Source of the DNA: Bacteroides fragilis NCTC 9343
Lineage (GTDB): Bacteria > Bacteroidota > Bacteroidia > Bacteroidales > Bacteroidaceae
Assembly (NCBI RefSeq): GCF_000025985.1
Contig: NC_003228.3
Span: 4,774,001 to 4,838,000 of the forward strand
Reading direction: 5' to 3'
Length of the DNA stretch: 64,000 nucleotides
Shown piece after piece: positions 25,706-34,502 of the stretch; the stretch's first letter is position 1; every line of letters begins with the position of its first letter. The notes beneath the pieces were generated by a model. That model was given only the letters and a program-made list of their open reading frames with translations, ran no database searches and had not been told where the DNA came from. The position numbers were made by a program, and so were the translations under genes.

Positions 25706-27197
25706 GGTCCTCTGATTTTAGTGTGGTTGCACTCTGCACTTTTGCACTTTGAGAAATTTGCTTGGTATCTTGGTAAGACGAAAGTGCAATAGTGCAAGGT
25801 GCATCAGTGTTTTCTGTCATAAGTTTGCGATAGACTCCATGCTGAAGTTTTTCTATTAGAGGGTGCTGAAGTCGACACAATTGGTCAAGCGCATAATAGA
25901 CGGTACGTCTGGACATATCGACTTTTCTACCAGCAATAACAGCATCCCCGGAAGTAAACCTATCTCCCAATAGGGAAAGCCAGACTTCCTTCGTTTCGCC
26001 GATACTGTTTATGACAATGGTTTCCTGGATCCTCCTGTATGTTTCCTCATAATAATCAATCATACGGATTGCCGATTCTACGGAATCCCACTCAATATAT
26101 TGCATATCTCCACTATCAGTAGCCCATTTCATTACCTGAAACAACAGGGCAAGACGTGCTACATGGCCGTTGAGTTTCATCTTCCGGCTTTCAACATTCG
26201 CATCATCCTCAATGGCATTTACAGCATCGATAATTCCATTGTACCATTCATAAAAGTATTCTTCCGCATCGTCAGACATTGTAAGGATACGGGGATTTAC
26301 CGTTGTGCCCTTGTCATCAAGGATACAAGGGATGCTTAAAATTCTATTGATTATTGTCCTCCATTGATTCATGACGTCAGGGCGGACTGTATTCCTTTCT
26401 TCCCGTCTCCATCCGGATATCTTCCTGTTTTTGGGATAGACAAACAGAAAACGGTCAAGCAATCCGTTGGCAAGAAATTCTGCGCGGAAGACTTCCTGCA
26501 GCATATTCGTCTGTACTGAACCGATGACATTTACACACGGATTCTTGATTAGAACAGGACGTGATTCGGACTTGCGGATAACCTTTAACGGCTGTCCGCT
26601 ATACGCTGTCAGCAAATCTTCAATGAGATTATTCTTACTATTGTACCTTTTGACCGAATTGAATAAAGCCAGAATTTCATCGACTACCAATGTTATCCCA
26701 CGTTGATTATGCTGATGAATATTCATCATCGCCTCCGGAGTGGAGTCATAAATAACCGTCGTTACAAAATTCGGTTTTTTGAGCAACTGCCCTTCCCCGT
26801 CATTCCCGTGCTTGCCGACAGACATGGCTCTTTCATATTCGTCACATTCCAATTCATATTTTTCATGCAGCCGGTCATCATACTCATTAATCGGTTTATA
26901 TATAAAACCAAGAGGAGGTGTCTTTCCAAGACCAGGACGACCAACCAACATCATATAAATGGACGGACAGGTCTTCCATTCTCCTTTTATGCGGATATGA
27001 CAAGAATTACCTACCGCAGTAGCAACGGCAGAAAGGATAATCGAAACTGTATATTCCACATTGAAATTCTCGTATCTGGCAAGATTTAGTATAATCTCTT
27101 GTATCTTGTCTGGAAATGCATCCAACGGAAGACCTGTCTCCGGAACGCTTTCAACTTCCGAGCGAAGCATATTGGTCAAATGCAGATTATCAAACAT
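25698..27197 (-). CDS. DUF3987 helicase-like replication protein
   Basis: 499-aa P-loop protein with VGRPGLGKTPPLGF (Walker A) near residue 80 and VVDEILALF (Walker B) near residue 175. This is the DUF3987 arrangement found beside primase-like proteins in integrative elements. The ATG at 27197 is chosen because GGAGG lies just upstream; an open frame runs further to 27248. It overlaps the preceding HTH gene by 8 bp and the following gene by 8 bp, so the three are one translationally coupled unit. It probably acts as the element's replicative helicase. Confidence 0.85.
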   Translation of the reverse strand: MFDNLHLTNMLRSEVESVPETGLPLDAFPDKIQEIILNLARYENFNVEYTVSIILSAVATAVGNSCHIRIKGEWKTCPSIYMMLVGRPGLGKTPPLGFIYKPINEYDDRLHEKYELECDEYERAMSVGKHGNDGEGQLLKKPNFVTTVIYDSTPEAMMNIHQHNQRGITLVVDEILALFNSVKRYNSKNNLIEDLLTAYSGQPLKVIRKSESRPVLIKNPCVNVIGSVQTNMLQEVFRAEFLANGLLDRFLFVYPKNRKISGWRREERNTVRPDVMNQWRTIINRILSIPCILDDKGTTVNPRILTMSDDAEEYFYEWYNGIIDAVNAIEDDANVESRKMKLNGHVARLALLFQVMKWATDSGDMQYIEWDSVESAIRMIDYYEETYRRIQETIVINSIGETKEVWLSLLGDRFTSGDAVIAGRKVDMSRRTVYYALDQLCRLQHPLIEKLQHGVYRKLMTENTDAPCTIALSSYQDTKQISQSAKVQSATTLKSEDHE

Positions 27198-27522
27198 AGC
27201 CACCTCCTTCCTGTTTAGGCAGTTCATCACCAATAGCAAAAGCGTCATAATGGAATCGGCGCAGAAAACGGTCTACGTCTTCCTGTGTATACCAGTATTT
27301 GTCACCTTCGCGCGAATAACCGAGATAACCGTTGTCACGCAACTTTTTCAGATACTTCTCTTTGATGTGCAATTTCTCCATCAAAGACTTGTTGTCATAG
27401 AGACAGTACCCACCTGCCTCACTTGGAAGTGGTAATTGCAACTGTTTCTCCACTATGCCGAGAATCTTCTCAAGGAGTTCCCGTTCACATAGATTTTTAT
27501 CTCCATCTAATTTTTTAGCCAT
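27190..27522 (-). CDS. Winged-helix DNA-binding protein (excisionase-like)
   Basis: 110-aa protein with a MerR/excisionase-like HTH: LMEKLHIKEKYLKKLRDNG and then YWYTQEDVDRFL, around residues 47-90. Such proteins of NBU-type elements help excision or control the replication genes. The C-terminus runs 8 bp into the DUF3987 gene. Upstream (27523-27754) there is no gene, only an 8-bp inverted repeat (27580-27587/27604-27611) that could be an operator. Confidence 0.8.
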   Translation of the reverse strand: MAKKLDGDKNLCERELLEKILGIVEKQLQLPLPSEAGGYCLYDNKSLMEKLHIKEKYLKKLRDNGYLGYSREGDKYWYTQEDVDRFLRRFHYDAFAIGDELPKQEGGGYV

Positions 27523-27754
27523 AGTTTTCGTATTATGGCTTCCTTCCTAATGCACACTCGGACTGTAAGCCGGGTTTATGTTATGGCACGACTGTGCACA
27601 TCGGCCATAACGGCAGCGAAGGTAAAAAGTTCTTAATACTTAAGAAGTTAGTGTAAATTAGGCTAATGAATTAGACTGAAGTTAGGATTGTATTAGATAA
27701 TATTAGAGTTGGAGATTAAAGCATTGATTATAAACAAAAAGAGTAGCCAGACAG

Positions 27755-28423
27755 CTACTCAAAAAACTTATCGATTTCCTTGGATTTTGCAGGAACGGCA
27801 AGGTCTTTCCTATTCGACCGAGATTGCCCCAAATCAGGCATTTCAAACAAGTTGCTCAGTTCTGTATCGGGGAAGACTCCCATTCTGCCAAATTTCCAGT
27901 ATGATTTCTCATCCATTTCGGAATATTCAGGCTTGTCTCCACAATATATCCGCCCACACATATATGCCAACAGAACTTTGGAATCATTCCACTTATAATG
28001 GGAACCTTTTTCGCCTATATAACCAGCCTCTATCGCTTTGGCGAAAACTTTTATAGCCAGTTCAGTATGCAACATCCCAATCAAAACAACAGTTTCCTCG
28101 TTATCTGCCGTCTGCTTCCCTGAAACAGAGGAATTGCCATTTTGCACCTTTGTTTTTCCCTTATTTCCCTCTTTCAGCATTTCAGCACAAAAGGCGAGAG
28201 CTGCACCTGAAATCAATGTTATGATAGTACCCCAAAACGTTGTAGAGCCAGTATTGTCTCCATCAATCGGATTTATCACACCGATTCCGACAAGCAATAG
28301 TGTACCAGCAAACAAGGTGATTGCACTTGACCACAGAATCAGCCTTGCATATCTTTTGAAAGCAAAGGACAATGCAAGAACGATAATAAAAAGACCTATA
28401 ACCAAGAATATTATTTGTAGCAT
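27755..28423 (-). CDS. Element-borne membrane protein of unknown function
   Basis: 222 aa with three N-terminal membrane segments (about residues 3-21, 29-50 and 63-82), then a soluble C-terminal half. The C-terminal segment GYIGEKGSHYKWNDSKVLLAYM resembles short domains seen in many Bacteroides mobile-element proteins, which test the state of the cell or element in ways not known to me. It lies between the replication unit and the integrase on the same strand. It might be an entry-exclusion or defence-type protein; that is a guess. Confidence 0.6.
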   Translation of the reverse strand: MLQIIFLVIGLFIIVLALSFAFKRYARLILWSSAITLFAGTLLLVGIGVINPIDGDNTGSTTFWGTIITLISGAALAFCAEMLKEGNKGKTKVQNGNSSVSGKQTADNEETVVLIGMLHTELAIKVFAKAIEAGYIGEKGSHYKWNDSKVLLAYMCGRIYCGDKPEYSEMDEKSYWKFGRMGVFPDTELSNLFEMPDLGQSRSNRKDLAVPAKSKEIDKFFE

Positions 28424-28484
28424 AAATATTTCAATTACATAGAAAATAGAAACAAAAACTAATTATCTCAATACCATTCTAAAA

Positions 28485-29843
28485 TCAGATTATTTCAAGC
28501 GGAGTTAACTCGTCTTTCAGTCGGGCTACTTCTGCAGACAAGGTTTCCGGCAAGAAACGAGCATAGACTTTCTCTGTTACATCCGTACTTCCATGACCGA
28601 GCAATCGGCTGACTACAGACATGGACAATCCCTTATTTAGGGCAAAAACCGCAAACGAATGTCTGGCCGCATGCATTGAAAGACTGAAAGGTAGCCCAAT
28701 CTGCTCTCCCACGACCGCCAATGACTGATTGATACATTTAGTCGCATTATTACGTGCCTTATAAAGTGCCTCCGCATCATCCAGATCCAAAGTTTCCTTC
28801 ACAAGGTCAAATACATACCGGCATCCTGCACGTTTTTCCTGCCATTGTTGCAATATGCGCAATGCAGGTTCAGTCAGAGGGATCACATGACGTTTGTTTG
28901 TCTTTATCATAATCTTCCGTAACTCTTTCCGGGCAAAATCGATATGCTTCCATTGCAGGGTCATCACATCCACCACACGAAGTCCGCAAGCATGAAACGC
29001 AAAGAAAAACATTTCCAAAAATTCCTTTCTACGTGGTTCCTGACAGGTCTTGTAATATTCTAAAAGAGCAGAGACCTGTTCTTTGGCCAGGCTCTTTCCG
29101 TCAAACTCAACTTCTTCCTCTGAAAGTGAAACTTTTGTAACGATACGCATATCCTGAATCCTTGCATTCACAGCAGGATCTATCATGCTCATTTCACTTG
29201 CGTATGCACACGCCTTCAATATCGGTGTCAAGGCATGATTGATTGTCGCATCGCTATTCTGTTTGATTTCCTTGCGCCAAACGATATAACTGTCCAATAG
29301 TTCCGGAATCATATCGCCAACATATATTGCGTCCGACCGATATGTGCCTTGTTTGGTCGCCCGTAAAAAAGTCTGGAAAATATTCATGCAACTCTTTCCG
29401 TTCTCGTATCGGCTTCTACCGATTCTGTTTCTCGAATAATCCGAAGAAAGGCGTTCCAATGTGAAATCCACAAAATCTTTTCCCTGATCACGACGTGCCA
29501 AAGGCTTGTCTGCAAGAAGACCGGAAACGACATCCGCTGTAATTTGGTTCGGATGCTTTTCGTGATACTCGGCAAGTTGCGAATCTATACGTTCAACACG
29601 TGCAAGCAGAAGTTGGTTCAGCCGTTTGAACTCCCCACCATAGCTTGCACGGATTTCACCCCGTCCCTGATTGCCGTTCTGATTCCAGTCTGCAACCTTG
29701 ACAAAGACATTTGTAGTCTTACGGATTATCTGCCTGTTCCAAGTATATTCCAACTCGACAGGATAGGCTTTATCTTTATCAACCTCCTTTGGTGTGCGAA
29801 GTCGATATTTGCCCAACGGATATAGTCTTTTCGGTCTTCCCAT
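28485..29843 (-). CDS. Tyrosine integrase of the mobilisable element
   Basis: 452-aa site-specific recombinase of the Bacteroides integrative-element type: an arm-binding N-terminus, a SAM-like core-binding domain (about 100-210) and a catalytic domain. Active-site residues are visible: the Arg in CGLRVVDVM, HAARHSFAV (box II), LLGHGSTDVTEKVY and nucleophile Tyr427. It lies at the right edge of the element. The promoter has a TACCTTTG -7 box (29888-29881), and three direct repeats that look like arm sites overlap and precede it, suggesting that integrase binding could repress its own transcription. Confidence 0.93.
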   Translation of the reverse strand: MGRPKRLYPLGKYRLRTPKEVDKDKAYPVELEYTWNRQIIRKTTNVFVKVADWNQNGNQGRGEIRASYGGEFKRLNQLLLARVERIDSQLAEYHEKHPNQITADVVSGLLADKPLARRDQGKDFVDFTLERLSSDYSRNRIGRSRYENGKSCMNIFQTFLRATKQGTYRSDAIYVGDMIPELLDSYIVWRKEIKQNSDATINHALTPILKACAYASEMSMIDPAVNARIQDMRIVTKVSLSEEEVEFDGKSLAKEQVSALLEYYKTCQEPRRKEFLEMFFFAFHACGLRVVDVMTLQWKHIDFARKELRKIMIKTNKRHVIPLTEPALRILQQWQEKRAGCRYVFDLVKETLDLDDAEALYKARNNATKCINQSLAVVGEQIGLPFSLSMHAARHSFAVFALNKGLSMSVVSRLLGHGSTDVTEKVYARFLPETLSAEVARLKDELTPLEII

Positions 29844-29880
29844 ATATCATCCTCCTTTTAGCAATATTCCTGAGGAGAAA

Positions 29881-29888
29881 CAAAGGTA
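29881..29888 (-). promoter_or_regulatory. Integrase promoter -7 box
   Basis: TACCTTTG on the minus strand matches TAnnTTTG, 38 bp before the integrase ATG. TTTG sequences lie 12-16 nt further upstream, inside repeat 1, and are closer than the usual spacing. Confidence 0.5.
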
Positions 29889-29894
29889 TGGAAT

Positions 29895-29995
29895 TTTAGA
29901 CAAACAAACTACATTTTTGAGAAGAAAAACCGCAATTTAGACAAACAAACTACACCACCAAGCACCCTTAAACACCAGCGCGACAAACAAATTAC
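29895..29995. repeat. Three direct repeats, likely integrase arm sites
   Basis: TTTAGACAAACAAACTACA occurs at 29895-29913 and 29936-29954 (starts 41 bp apart). A weaker copy, CGACAAACAAATTAC, is at 29981-29995. Repeats of this kind beside an integrase gene are usually arm-type sites for intasome assembly. Confidence 0.75.
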
Positions 29996-30012
29996 CTTTA
30001 TCTGTCGCGCTG
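29976..30012. terminator. 10-bp inverted repeat near the element's right edge
   Basis: CAGCGCGACA (29976-29985) and TGTCGCGCTG (30003-30012) are perfect inverse copies around 17 nt. The hairpin lies downstream of the DUF2795 gene (minus strand) and could be its terminator, or core sites at the chromosome-element junction. No T-tract follows. Confidence 0.4.
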
Positions 30013-30043
30013 ATATTTAATTGTTTAGACTATTCGAAGACTA

Positions 30044-30265
30044 TTAATACTCTTCCTCGTTAAAGAAGAAGTCCTCTTTACTGGGGTAATCCGGCCAAAT
30101 ATCTTCTATGCTTTCATAGATTTCGCCTTCATCTTCCATTTCCTGAAGGTTTTCAATCACTTCAAGAGGAGCACCCGACCGCATGGCATAATCAATCAGT
30201 TCATCCTTAGTTGCCGGCCAAGGAGCATCTTCCAGTTTAGATGCTAATTCCAATGTCCAATACAT
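30044..30265 (-). CDS. DUF2795 small protein
   Basis: 73-aa acidic protein with the DUF2795 pattern (APWPATKDELIDYAMRSGAP and then VIENLQEMED), common as a single copy in Bacteroides chromosomes. Function unknown. It has a good promoter (TTG at 30345-30343, 19 nt, TACTTTTG at 30323-30316). It marks the return to ordinary chromosome, and the mobilisable element is integrated just beyond its 3' end. Confidence 0.8.
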   Translation of the reverse strand: MYWTLELASKLEDAPWPATKDELIDYAMRSGAPLEVIENLQEMEDEGEIYESIEDIWPDYPSKEDFFFNEEEY

Positions 30266-30315
30266 AAGCTTTCGTATTTAAAATGTGAATATTAATCCTA
30301 CTCTCTATTTTTCGG

Positions 30316-30345
30316 CAAAAGTATAATAAAATATTTCACTTGCAA
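30316..30345 (-). promoter_or_regulatory. Promoter of the DUF2795 gene
   Basis: -33 TTG at 30345-30343, 19-nt spacer and -7 TACTTTTG at 30323-30316. This is a close match to the Bacteroides consensus and overlaps the end of the PduO gene. Confidence 0.65.
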
Positions 30346-30899
30346 CTATTATTCCAAAATATTTCGTCTTTTCCTTCATTAAAATTCATTTTACGGGACA
30401 AGACAAATAAATAATCCGATAAACGGTTGATATAGGCCAGTAAATCGGCTGAGATTGTACAGCTTTCGGATAATGCAAGAATCCGGCGTTCGGCCCTCCG
30501 GCAAACGGTACGGCAAACGTGGCAAACCGCAGAGCCACGACTCCCTCCCGGAATAATAAAAGAATGTAAAGGTGGAAGAATTTCGTCGGCGGCATCGATT
30601 TCGCGCTCAATGGCTTCCACCTCAGCGGGAGTAATAATACTGACATCATTCAATTGCACCTTCTCCTGATCAGTGGCCAGATGCGACCCGATGGCAAACA
30701 ATTTATCCTGCACGGACTGCACAAAATTCAAATCATGCTCGTCCATCAAATAAGTTGCCAGCAAGCCCAGATTCGAATTCAGTTCATCGACCGTTCCATA
30801 CGCTTCCAGACGGATATGGGTTTTCGGAACACGTGTCCCGCCTATCAGGCCGGTCGTTCCCTTATCACCCGTTTTTGTATATACAAGACTCTTTTTCAT
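30336..30899 (-). CDS. PduO-type ATP:cob(I)alamin adenosyltransferase
   Basis: 187-aa cytoplasmic enzyme that transfers the 5'-deoxyadenosyl group of ATP to cob(I)alamin, making coenzyme B12. The family signatures are clear: [14 protein letters not shown] at the N-terminus (ATP binding), the YGTVDELNS segment, [22 protein letters not shown] (with an unusual Cys-rich stretch) and the [14 protein letters not shown] motif. It lies 48 bp upstream of the end of the methyltransferase gene on the same strand. It would serve B12-dependent enzymes such as methylmalonyl-CoA mutase elsewhere in the genome. Confidence 0.93.
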   Translation of the reverse strand: MKKSLVYTKTGDKGTTGLIGGTRVPKTHIRLEAYGTVDELNSNLGLLATYLMDEHDLNFVQSVQDKLFAIGSHLATDQEKVQLNDVSIITPAEVEAIEREIDAADEILPPLHSFIIPGGSRGSAVCHVCRTVCRRAERRILALSESCTISADLLAYINRLSDYLFVLSRKMNFNEGKDEIFWNNSCK

Positions 30900-30947
30900 A
30901 ATGATAGTATGTTTATTATTTCTGTAAAGGTTAACACATCAAAGGAT

Positions 30948-31577
30948 TCAGAAGTTGACGAGATAGTGCTGTTTTATCTTGGTACGGTCGAAAAAGACAA
31001 TTCCCAAATCATACAAATCGAATGTAATGCCTGTCCGGTCGTCCTGCTGTATCTTTTTCCAGAGTGCTTTCATCTTCTTCGTATAGCGGATGCCCTCAAT
31101 AACAAAGAGTCCTCGTCCGGTGGTTCTCGATGCACAAAGGTCAAACACCTGCTCCACAAACTCCTCATTCCGATAATGGTGCAAATACAAAAAATCGACA
31201 GGCGTATCTTTCTCCAGAAAGAGCTCCGACAAATCGGAAGCACCCACATAATCGGCTTTAGCATGTCCGGCCTGCAAATACAAAGACGATGCCGATAATG
31301 TTCCGGCATCCACAATCGTATCGGGCTGAATATAGTTAACCAGCCGAAACAGCAACCGGTTCACCTTCTTCGATTCATGCTTCCATTTCCTACCGGAGTT
31401 TGCCGACATTTTTTTCTGTTCGGCTTCCAACGAACTGTAGGCATAGTAAGGGGTACGCTCATAAATGACGTTGGTTATCAAGTCGAAAGCAAATGGTGAA
31501 TGAACCCCATATCCACAACGGTGGCGAAAGCGGGCCAACCAGATAAAAGGACGTTTCAAAAGAAAAAATCCGTTCAT
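30948..31577 (-). CDS. Class I SAM-dependent methyltransferase-like protein
   Basis: 209-aa protein with a Rossmann-like methyltransferase fold. The motif I equivalent is TIVDAGTLSASSLYL and an acidic strand DYVGASDL follows, with the GVHSPFAFDLI N-terminal motif typical of this Bacteroidetes family. The start at 31577 is preferred over 31610, because the -7 box TATCTTTG (31615-31608) overlaps the upstream codon. The substrate is unknown. The PduO gene follows on the same strand. Confidence 0.75.
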   Translation of the reverse strand: MNGFFLLKRPFIWLARFRHRCGYGVHSPFAFDLITNVIYERTPYYAYSSLEAEQKKMSANSGRKWKHESKKVNRLLFRLVNYIQPDTIVDAGTLSASSLYLQAGHAKADYVGASDLSELFLEKDTPVDFLYLHHYRNEEFVEQVFDLCASRTTGRGLFVIEGIRYTKKMKALWKKIQQDDRTGITFDLYDLGIVFFDRTKIKQHYLVNF

Positions 31578-31607
31578 AATAAATTGAAATATATCGCGTT
31601 CAACGCA

Positions 31608-31615
31608 CAAAGATA
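31608..31615 (-). promoter_or_regulatory. -7 box deciding the methyltransferase start
   Basis: TATCTTTG on the minus strand; transcription would begin near 31602. An ATG at 31610 would lie within the promoter, so the ATG at 31577 is the probable start. Confidence 0.6.
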
Positions 31616-31679
31616 TATAAAACCATTTGAGAAGTAAAGTGTTATATGCAAGTAATTAAAAACCTAAACCTGGAGATTT

Positions 31680-32639
31680 ATGAAGAAGTTAATGTTACTG
31701 ACCCTTTTGAGTACCTTTATATTTTACAGTTGCTCGGATGATGATTCATGCACAACCTGTAAGGAGGATAATGGAAGTTTGGTCACCCCCGATTTGAGCG
31801 TTACCCTATCCGATACACAGAGTCCGATGACGGGTGTATTGGAAGCCTACCCTTGCCAGGCAGGAGGTGCCATTTATTACGGCAATTATATCGAAGGCAA
31901 ACTGACCTCCTTTCCGGGAATGTATTACCTCCAGAACGGAGAGATCTATGGAGATAAGAACAGGGAAATATCTCTCCCGGTGGGCACTTACAACATGATA
32001 TACTGGGGTACCCCGAAATATGAAGAGCCGATTTACAGCAACCCGGTCGTCGTCGACCCCCAAATCACTATCGGAGGAGACCTTTCACAACAGTATTTCG
32101 GGCTCCGGAAAGTTTCGGCGGATACGACCTATTATCCGGTATTCGACTTAGTGTATACAGTGAAACCGGCACATATCGGCACGGAAGAACTGAGTGCAGC
32201 CATGCAGCGTGTTGTTGCCGGTCTGAAAGTAATCGTCAAAAACAAAAACAACGGTATCCTAAGTTCCAGTATTGCCGGCATGGAAGTACATGTAGGAGGC
32301 ATTGCCGAGAAGCTGAACATGTATACAGCCGCTCCGGTCAACCAAACCAAAACAGTATCTTTCCCGCTTGTACTGTCGGCAGACGGTACACAGATGAGCA
32401 ATGCCACGGTCATGCTTTTTCCATCATCCGCCAAACCAATGTTCAAGCTGATCATCAAGCTTAAAAACGGAAATACCAAAGTCTACCAGCAACCACTCAA
32501 TGCTCCGTTAAAAGCTAATAACAAGTTGACTCTGACATTAACCTTGGGTGATATCTTCTCGGAAGAAACTTCCGGGGGATTCACCATCGATAACTGGCAA
32601 GAAGAGAACGAAACAATAGATATACCGACACTGGAATAA
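31680..32639 (+). CDS. FimB/Mfa2-like fimbrial lipoprotein
   Basis: 319-aa lipoprotein (signal ending FYSC, Cys18). Two beta-sandwich-like domains with the pattern SLPVGTYNMIYWGTP and a later AMQRVVAGLKVIVKNKN segment resemble anchor/tip proteins of Bacteroidales type V fimbriae (FimB/Mfa2 group). No structural fimbrillin gene lies beside it, so it may be a stand-alone surface adhesin. The family call is by eye and tentative. It ends at a region with back-to-back terminators for the convergent gene. Confidence 0.6.
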   Translation: MKKLMLLTLLSTFIFYSCSDDDSCTTCKEDNGSLVTPDLSVTLSDTQSPMTGVLEAYPCQAGGAIYYGNYIEGKLTSFPGMYYLQNGEIYGDKNREISLPVGTYNMIYWGTPKYEEPIYSNPVVVDPQITIGGDLSQQYFGLRKVSADTTYYPVFDLVYTVKPAHIGTEELSAAMQRVVAGLKVIVKNKNNGILSSSIAGMEVHVGGIAEKLNMYTAAPVNQTKTVSFPLVLSADGTQMSNATVMLFPSSAKPMFKLIIKLKNGNTKVYQQPLNAPLKANNKLTLTLTLGDIFSEETSGGFTIDNWQEENETIDIPTLE

Positions 32640-32729
32640 CCATCAGACTGGCTTCACCGGCATCCGGACTCCACCCGATTGGAGATCAGACTGATCGCTC
32701 TTTTAGCGTACATTCATGCCGGAAATACC

Positions 32730-32763
32730 AAAAAACCGGAAACCTCCTCACGGAGCCTTCCGG
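32730..32763 (-). terminator. Terminator of the DUF4369 gene
   Basis: Stem CCGGAA/TTCCGG (32736-32741/32758-32763) with an inner CTCC/GGAG stem. On the minus strand it is followed by TTTTTTGG (32735 leftward). Confidence 0.75.
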
Positions 32764-32777
32764 CGTAACACTAAAAG

Positions 32778-32836
32778 TACCGGGCAGGCAGAAGCACTAG
32801 GTAAAACTCCCGCCTGCATGTGTTCCGGTATGTTTT
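32778..32836 (+). terminator. Terminator of the FimB-like gene
   Basis: TACCGG/CCGGTA (32778-32783/32825-32830) with an inner GCAGGC/GCCTGC stem, followed by TGTTTTT on the plus strand. Confidence 0.65.
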
Positions 32837-32837
32837 T

Positions 32838-33425
32838 CTAACCGATGCCGAGCGTTTTCCGTGCCTCGGTCTGTTGATTTTCGCTTAGTTTGTTCTGATA
32901 GGCTTCGTACAGATAGTTTCCTACGGGACTGCCGGCATGTTTCACAATCTGTTCCAGCACGAATCCGCCGAAAGCCTCTTTAATTTCATTTATCTCTTTC
33001 CCGGTAAAGTCCCGCCCTCTGAATTCGTCGAGAGCCATCAAGGTTTGCATCATCTCCTCGTTCAGTCCGGTTCCTTCCACCAGTACGATATCTCCTATTT
33101 TTGCGTTGATCTCTCCCGGTTCCAAAACCACGGGCAGAGTAACGGGAAAGCGGTCACTGTCAGTCTCCTGAATAAAGAGCTCCCTCACTTGCGGGGCAGT
33201 CACTTTTCCATTGAACACAAAGCGTCCTTCACTGACTGTAGTGCTGTCATATCTCACCACACCTTCTATAGCGTCCCGCAAATAAATCGTCCTGCCTTCC
33301 AATTTCTCGTTAGTCACCACCCCTCTGAGGTGGTAGGCCCCCTCTTTAGGCGTATGATTACAGGCTCCCATGATGAGGCCCATCAGTAAGACCCCTGTCA
33401 AATTCCTTTTCATCTTCTTTATCAT
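32838..33425 (-). CDS. DUF4369 lipoprotein
   Basis: 195-aa lipoprotein (IMGAC lipobox). The N-terminal DUF4369 domain has YHLRGVVTNEKLEGRTIYL and FVFNGKV strands, as in proteins that normally continue into a thioredoxin-like disulfide reductase (TlpA/ResA type). Here the thioredoxin domain with its CxxC is absent and the protein ends after a helical segment, so it may be a binding or regulatory form. It has its own terminator and is separated from the upstream barrel gene by another terminator. Confidence 0.8.
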   Translation of the reverse strand: MIKKMKRNLTGVLLMGLIMGACNHTPKEGAYHLRGVVTNEKLEGRTIYLRDAIEGVVRYDSTTVSEGRFVFNGKVTAPQVRELFIQETDSDRFPVTLPVVLEPGEINAKIGDIVLVEGTGLNEEMMQTLMALDEFRGRDFTGKEINEIKEAFGGFVLEQIVKHAGSPVGNYLYEAYQNKLSENQQTEARKTLGIG

Positions 33426-33434
33426 CCTATAAGT

Positions 33435-33480
33435 TATAAAAAATCACCCCATACGTACCCGAGGGCAGAACGGGGTGATC
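33435..33480 (-). terminator. Terminator of the S-layer-like operon
   Basis: ATCACCCC (33443-33450) and GGGGTGAT (33472-33479) form an 8-bp stem. On the minus strand a TTTTTTAT tract follows immediately. It ends the 36926-33504 transcript. Confidence 0.85.
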
Positions 33481-33503
33481 TTTTCGCAATATTCTGGACT
33501 TAT

Positions 33504-34478
33504 TTAAAATCTAAATCCGAGTTTCAGGTTGGGCAACGCAAACAAGTTGATGTTGTGATGCCCCACCTTGTAGGCCGACATGCCTTTGGGGCATATCTGA
33601 ATCATATCGTAGCGGTAAGCTACCGGCTGAACTTCAAATCCCAAAATCAGTCCCTTACCAAGGCTGTATTCGATACCCGCTACAGAGGCTGCGCGCAGTC
33701 CGAATATCTGCCCGGTCCGGGTGTTAGGGATATAGACTTCTAACGGAGTGCCGTTGACATCGCTGCCATCGACTACCGCCGCATTGTCCTGCGAGTTCGG
33801 GTTTTCACTCGGGTTCAAGTCAGTTCCTCCGGGCGCGTCAGCATCGTCTGTACTCATGTCCGGATCCTCGACCATAATTCCCGTATAAGGAGTTGTTGTC
33901 TGGATTCGTCCCATTTGCCAACCTAAAAGCCCACCTACGTACAGATTGATACGTTCGTTCTTTGTATTGAAATAATAGTTTGATCCAATATTGATCGACC
34001 AATTGTTCTTGATTTTTCCTTCCAGATATTGTTTTGCCGGAATTTGCATATCTTGAACGGTTCTGTCTCCCTCAATATAATCTTTCTTGGGCGTAACACC
34101 AATATTCATGCTGAACATCAGGTTGATGTCCCAACGGTCAGTCAGAAAATACTTTCCCTGAACACCTATGATATTAACCAAACTGTTATTATTCAAATCT
34201 CCTAAAGTGAGGTAGTAGGCCGGATCTGCCGACTGGTGTCCGCTTCCGTTTCCTATTCCTATGTTCGGTGCCAAGGCACTCTTCCCATCCCAGTATCTGG
34301 GCAGCAGATAGTCTTCCGTACTGTTGTTGAACATCTGCGAACTACCGAATACCATGGAAACCTGCCACTGACCTTTTTTAGGAGCAAACGACGCATCATC
34401 GCTGCTGCTGTATTGCTGCGCCGAGAGTGGCGCAACAGTACATACAGACAGAAGGATTATGCATAGTTTCTTTATCAT
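33504..34478 (-). CDS. Outer-membrane beta-barrel protein, partner of the coiled-coil lipoprotein
   Basis: 324-aa protein with a signal peptide (cleavage near LSAQQ) and alternating hydrophobic strands ending in NLKLGFRF, a typical outer-membrane barrel C-terminus. It follows the 807-aa coiled-coil lipoprotein by 24 bp and shares its terminator. In B. thetaiotaomicron, phase-variable S-layer-like lipoproteins are encoded with a similar downstream outer-membrane protein, so this may anchor or export the partner. That role is inferred. Confidence 0.8.
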   Translation of the reverse strand: MIKKLCIILLSVCTVAPLSAQQYSSSDDASFAPKKGQWQVSMVFGSSQMFNNSTEDYLLPRYWDGKSALAPNIGIGNGSGHQSADPAYYLTLGDLNNNSLVNIIGVQGKYFLTDRWDINLMFSMNIGVTPKKDYIEGDRTVQDMQIPAKQYLEGKIKNNWSINIGSNYYFNTKNERINLYVGGLLGWQMGRIQTTTPYTGIMVEDPDMSTDDADAPGGTDLNPSENPNSQDNAAVVDGSDVNGTPLEVYIPNTRTGQIFGLRAASVAGIEYSLGKGLILGFEVQPVAYRYDMIQICPKGMSAYKVGHHNINLFALPNLKLGFRF

Positions 34479-34502
34479 ACTATTTTTCTTTAGAGTTTTT
34501 TA

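Larger units (their letters stand above)
18151..29995. mobile_element. Integrative mobilisable element (boundaries approximate)
   Basis: Integrase, excisionase-like HTH, DUF3987, Toprim-like protein and MobV relaxase form an NBU/Tn4555-like module with no conjugation apparatus, so transfer needs a helper element. The right edge is close to 29995-30012, where arm-like repeats end and chromosomal genes begin. The left edge is unclear because of the IS21 insertion and older remnants; no matching attL/attR pair could be found by eye. Confidence 0.6.

Noticed and set aside
29895..29995. CRISPR array
   Set aside because: Only three short, unevenly spaced repeats and no cas genes; they fit integrase arm sites better.
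15478..30335. tRNA gene as the integration target of the mobilisable element
   Set aside because: NBU-type elements often use tRNA genes, but I found no tRNA cloverleaf at either edge; the right edge lies by the DUF2795 gene.
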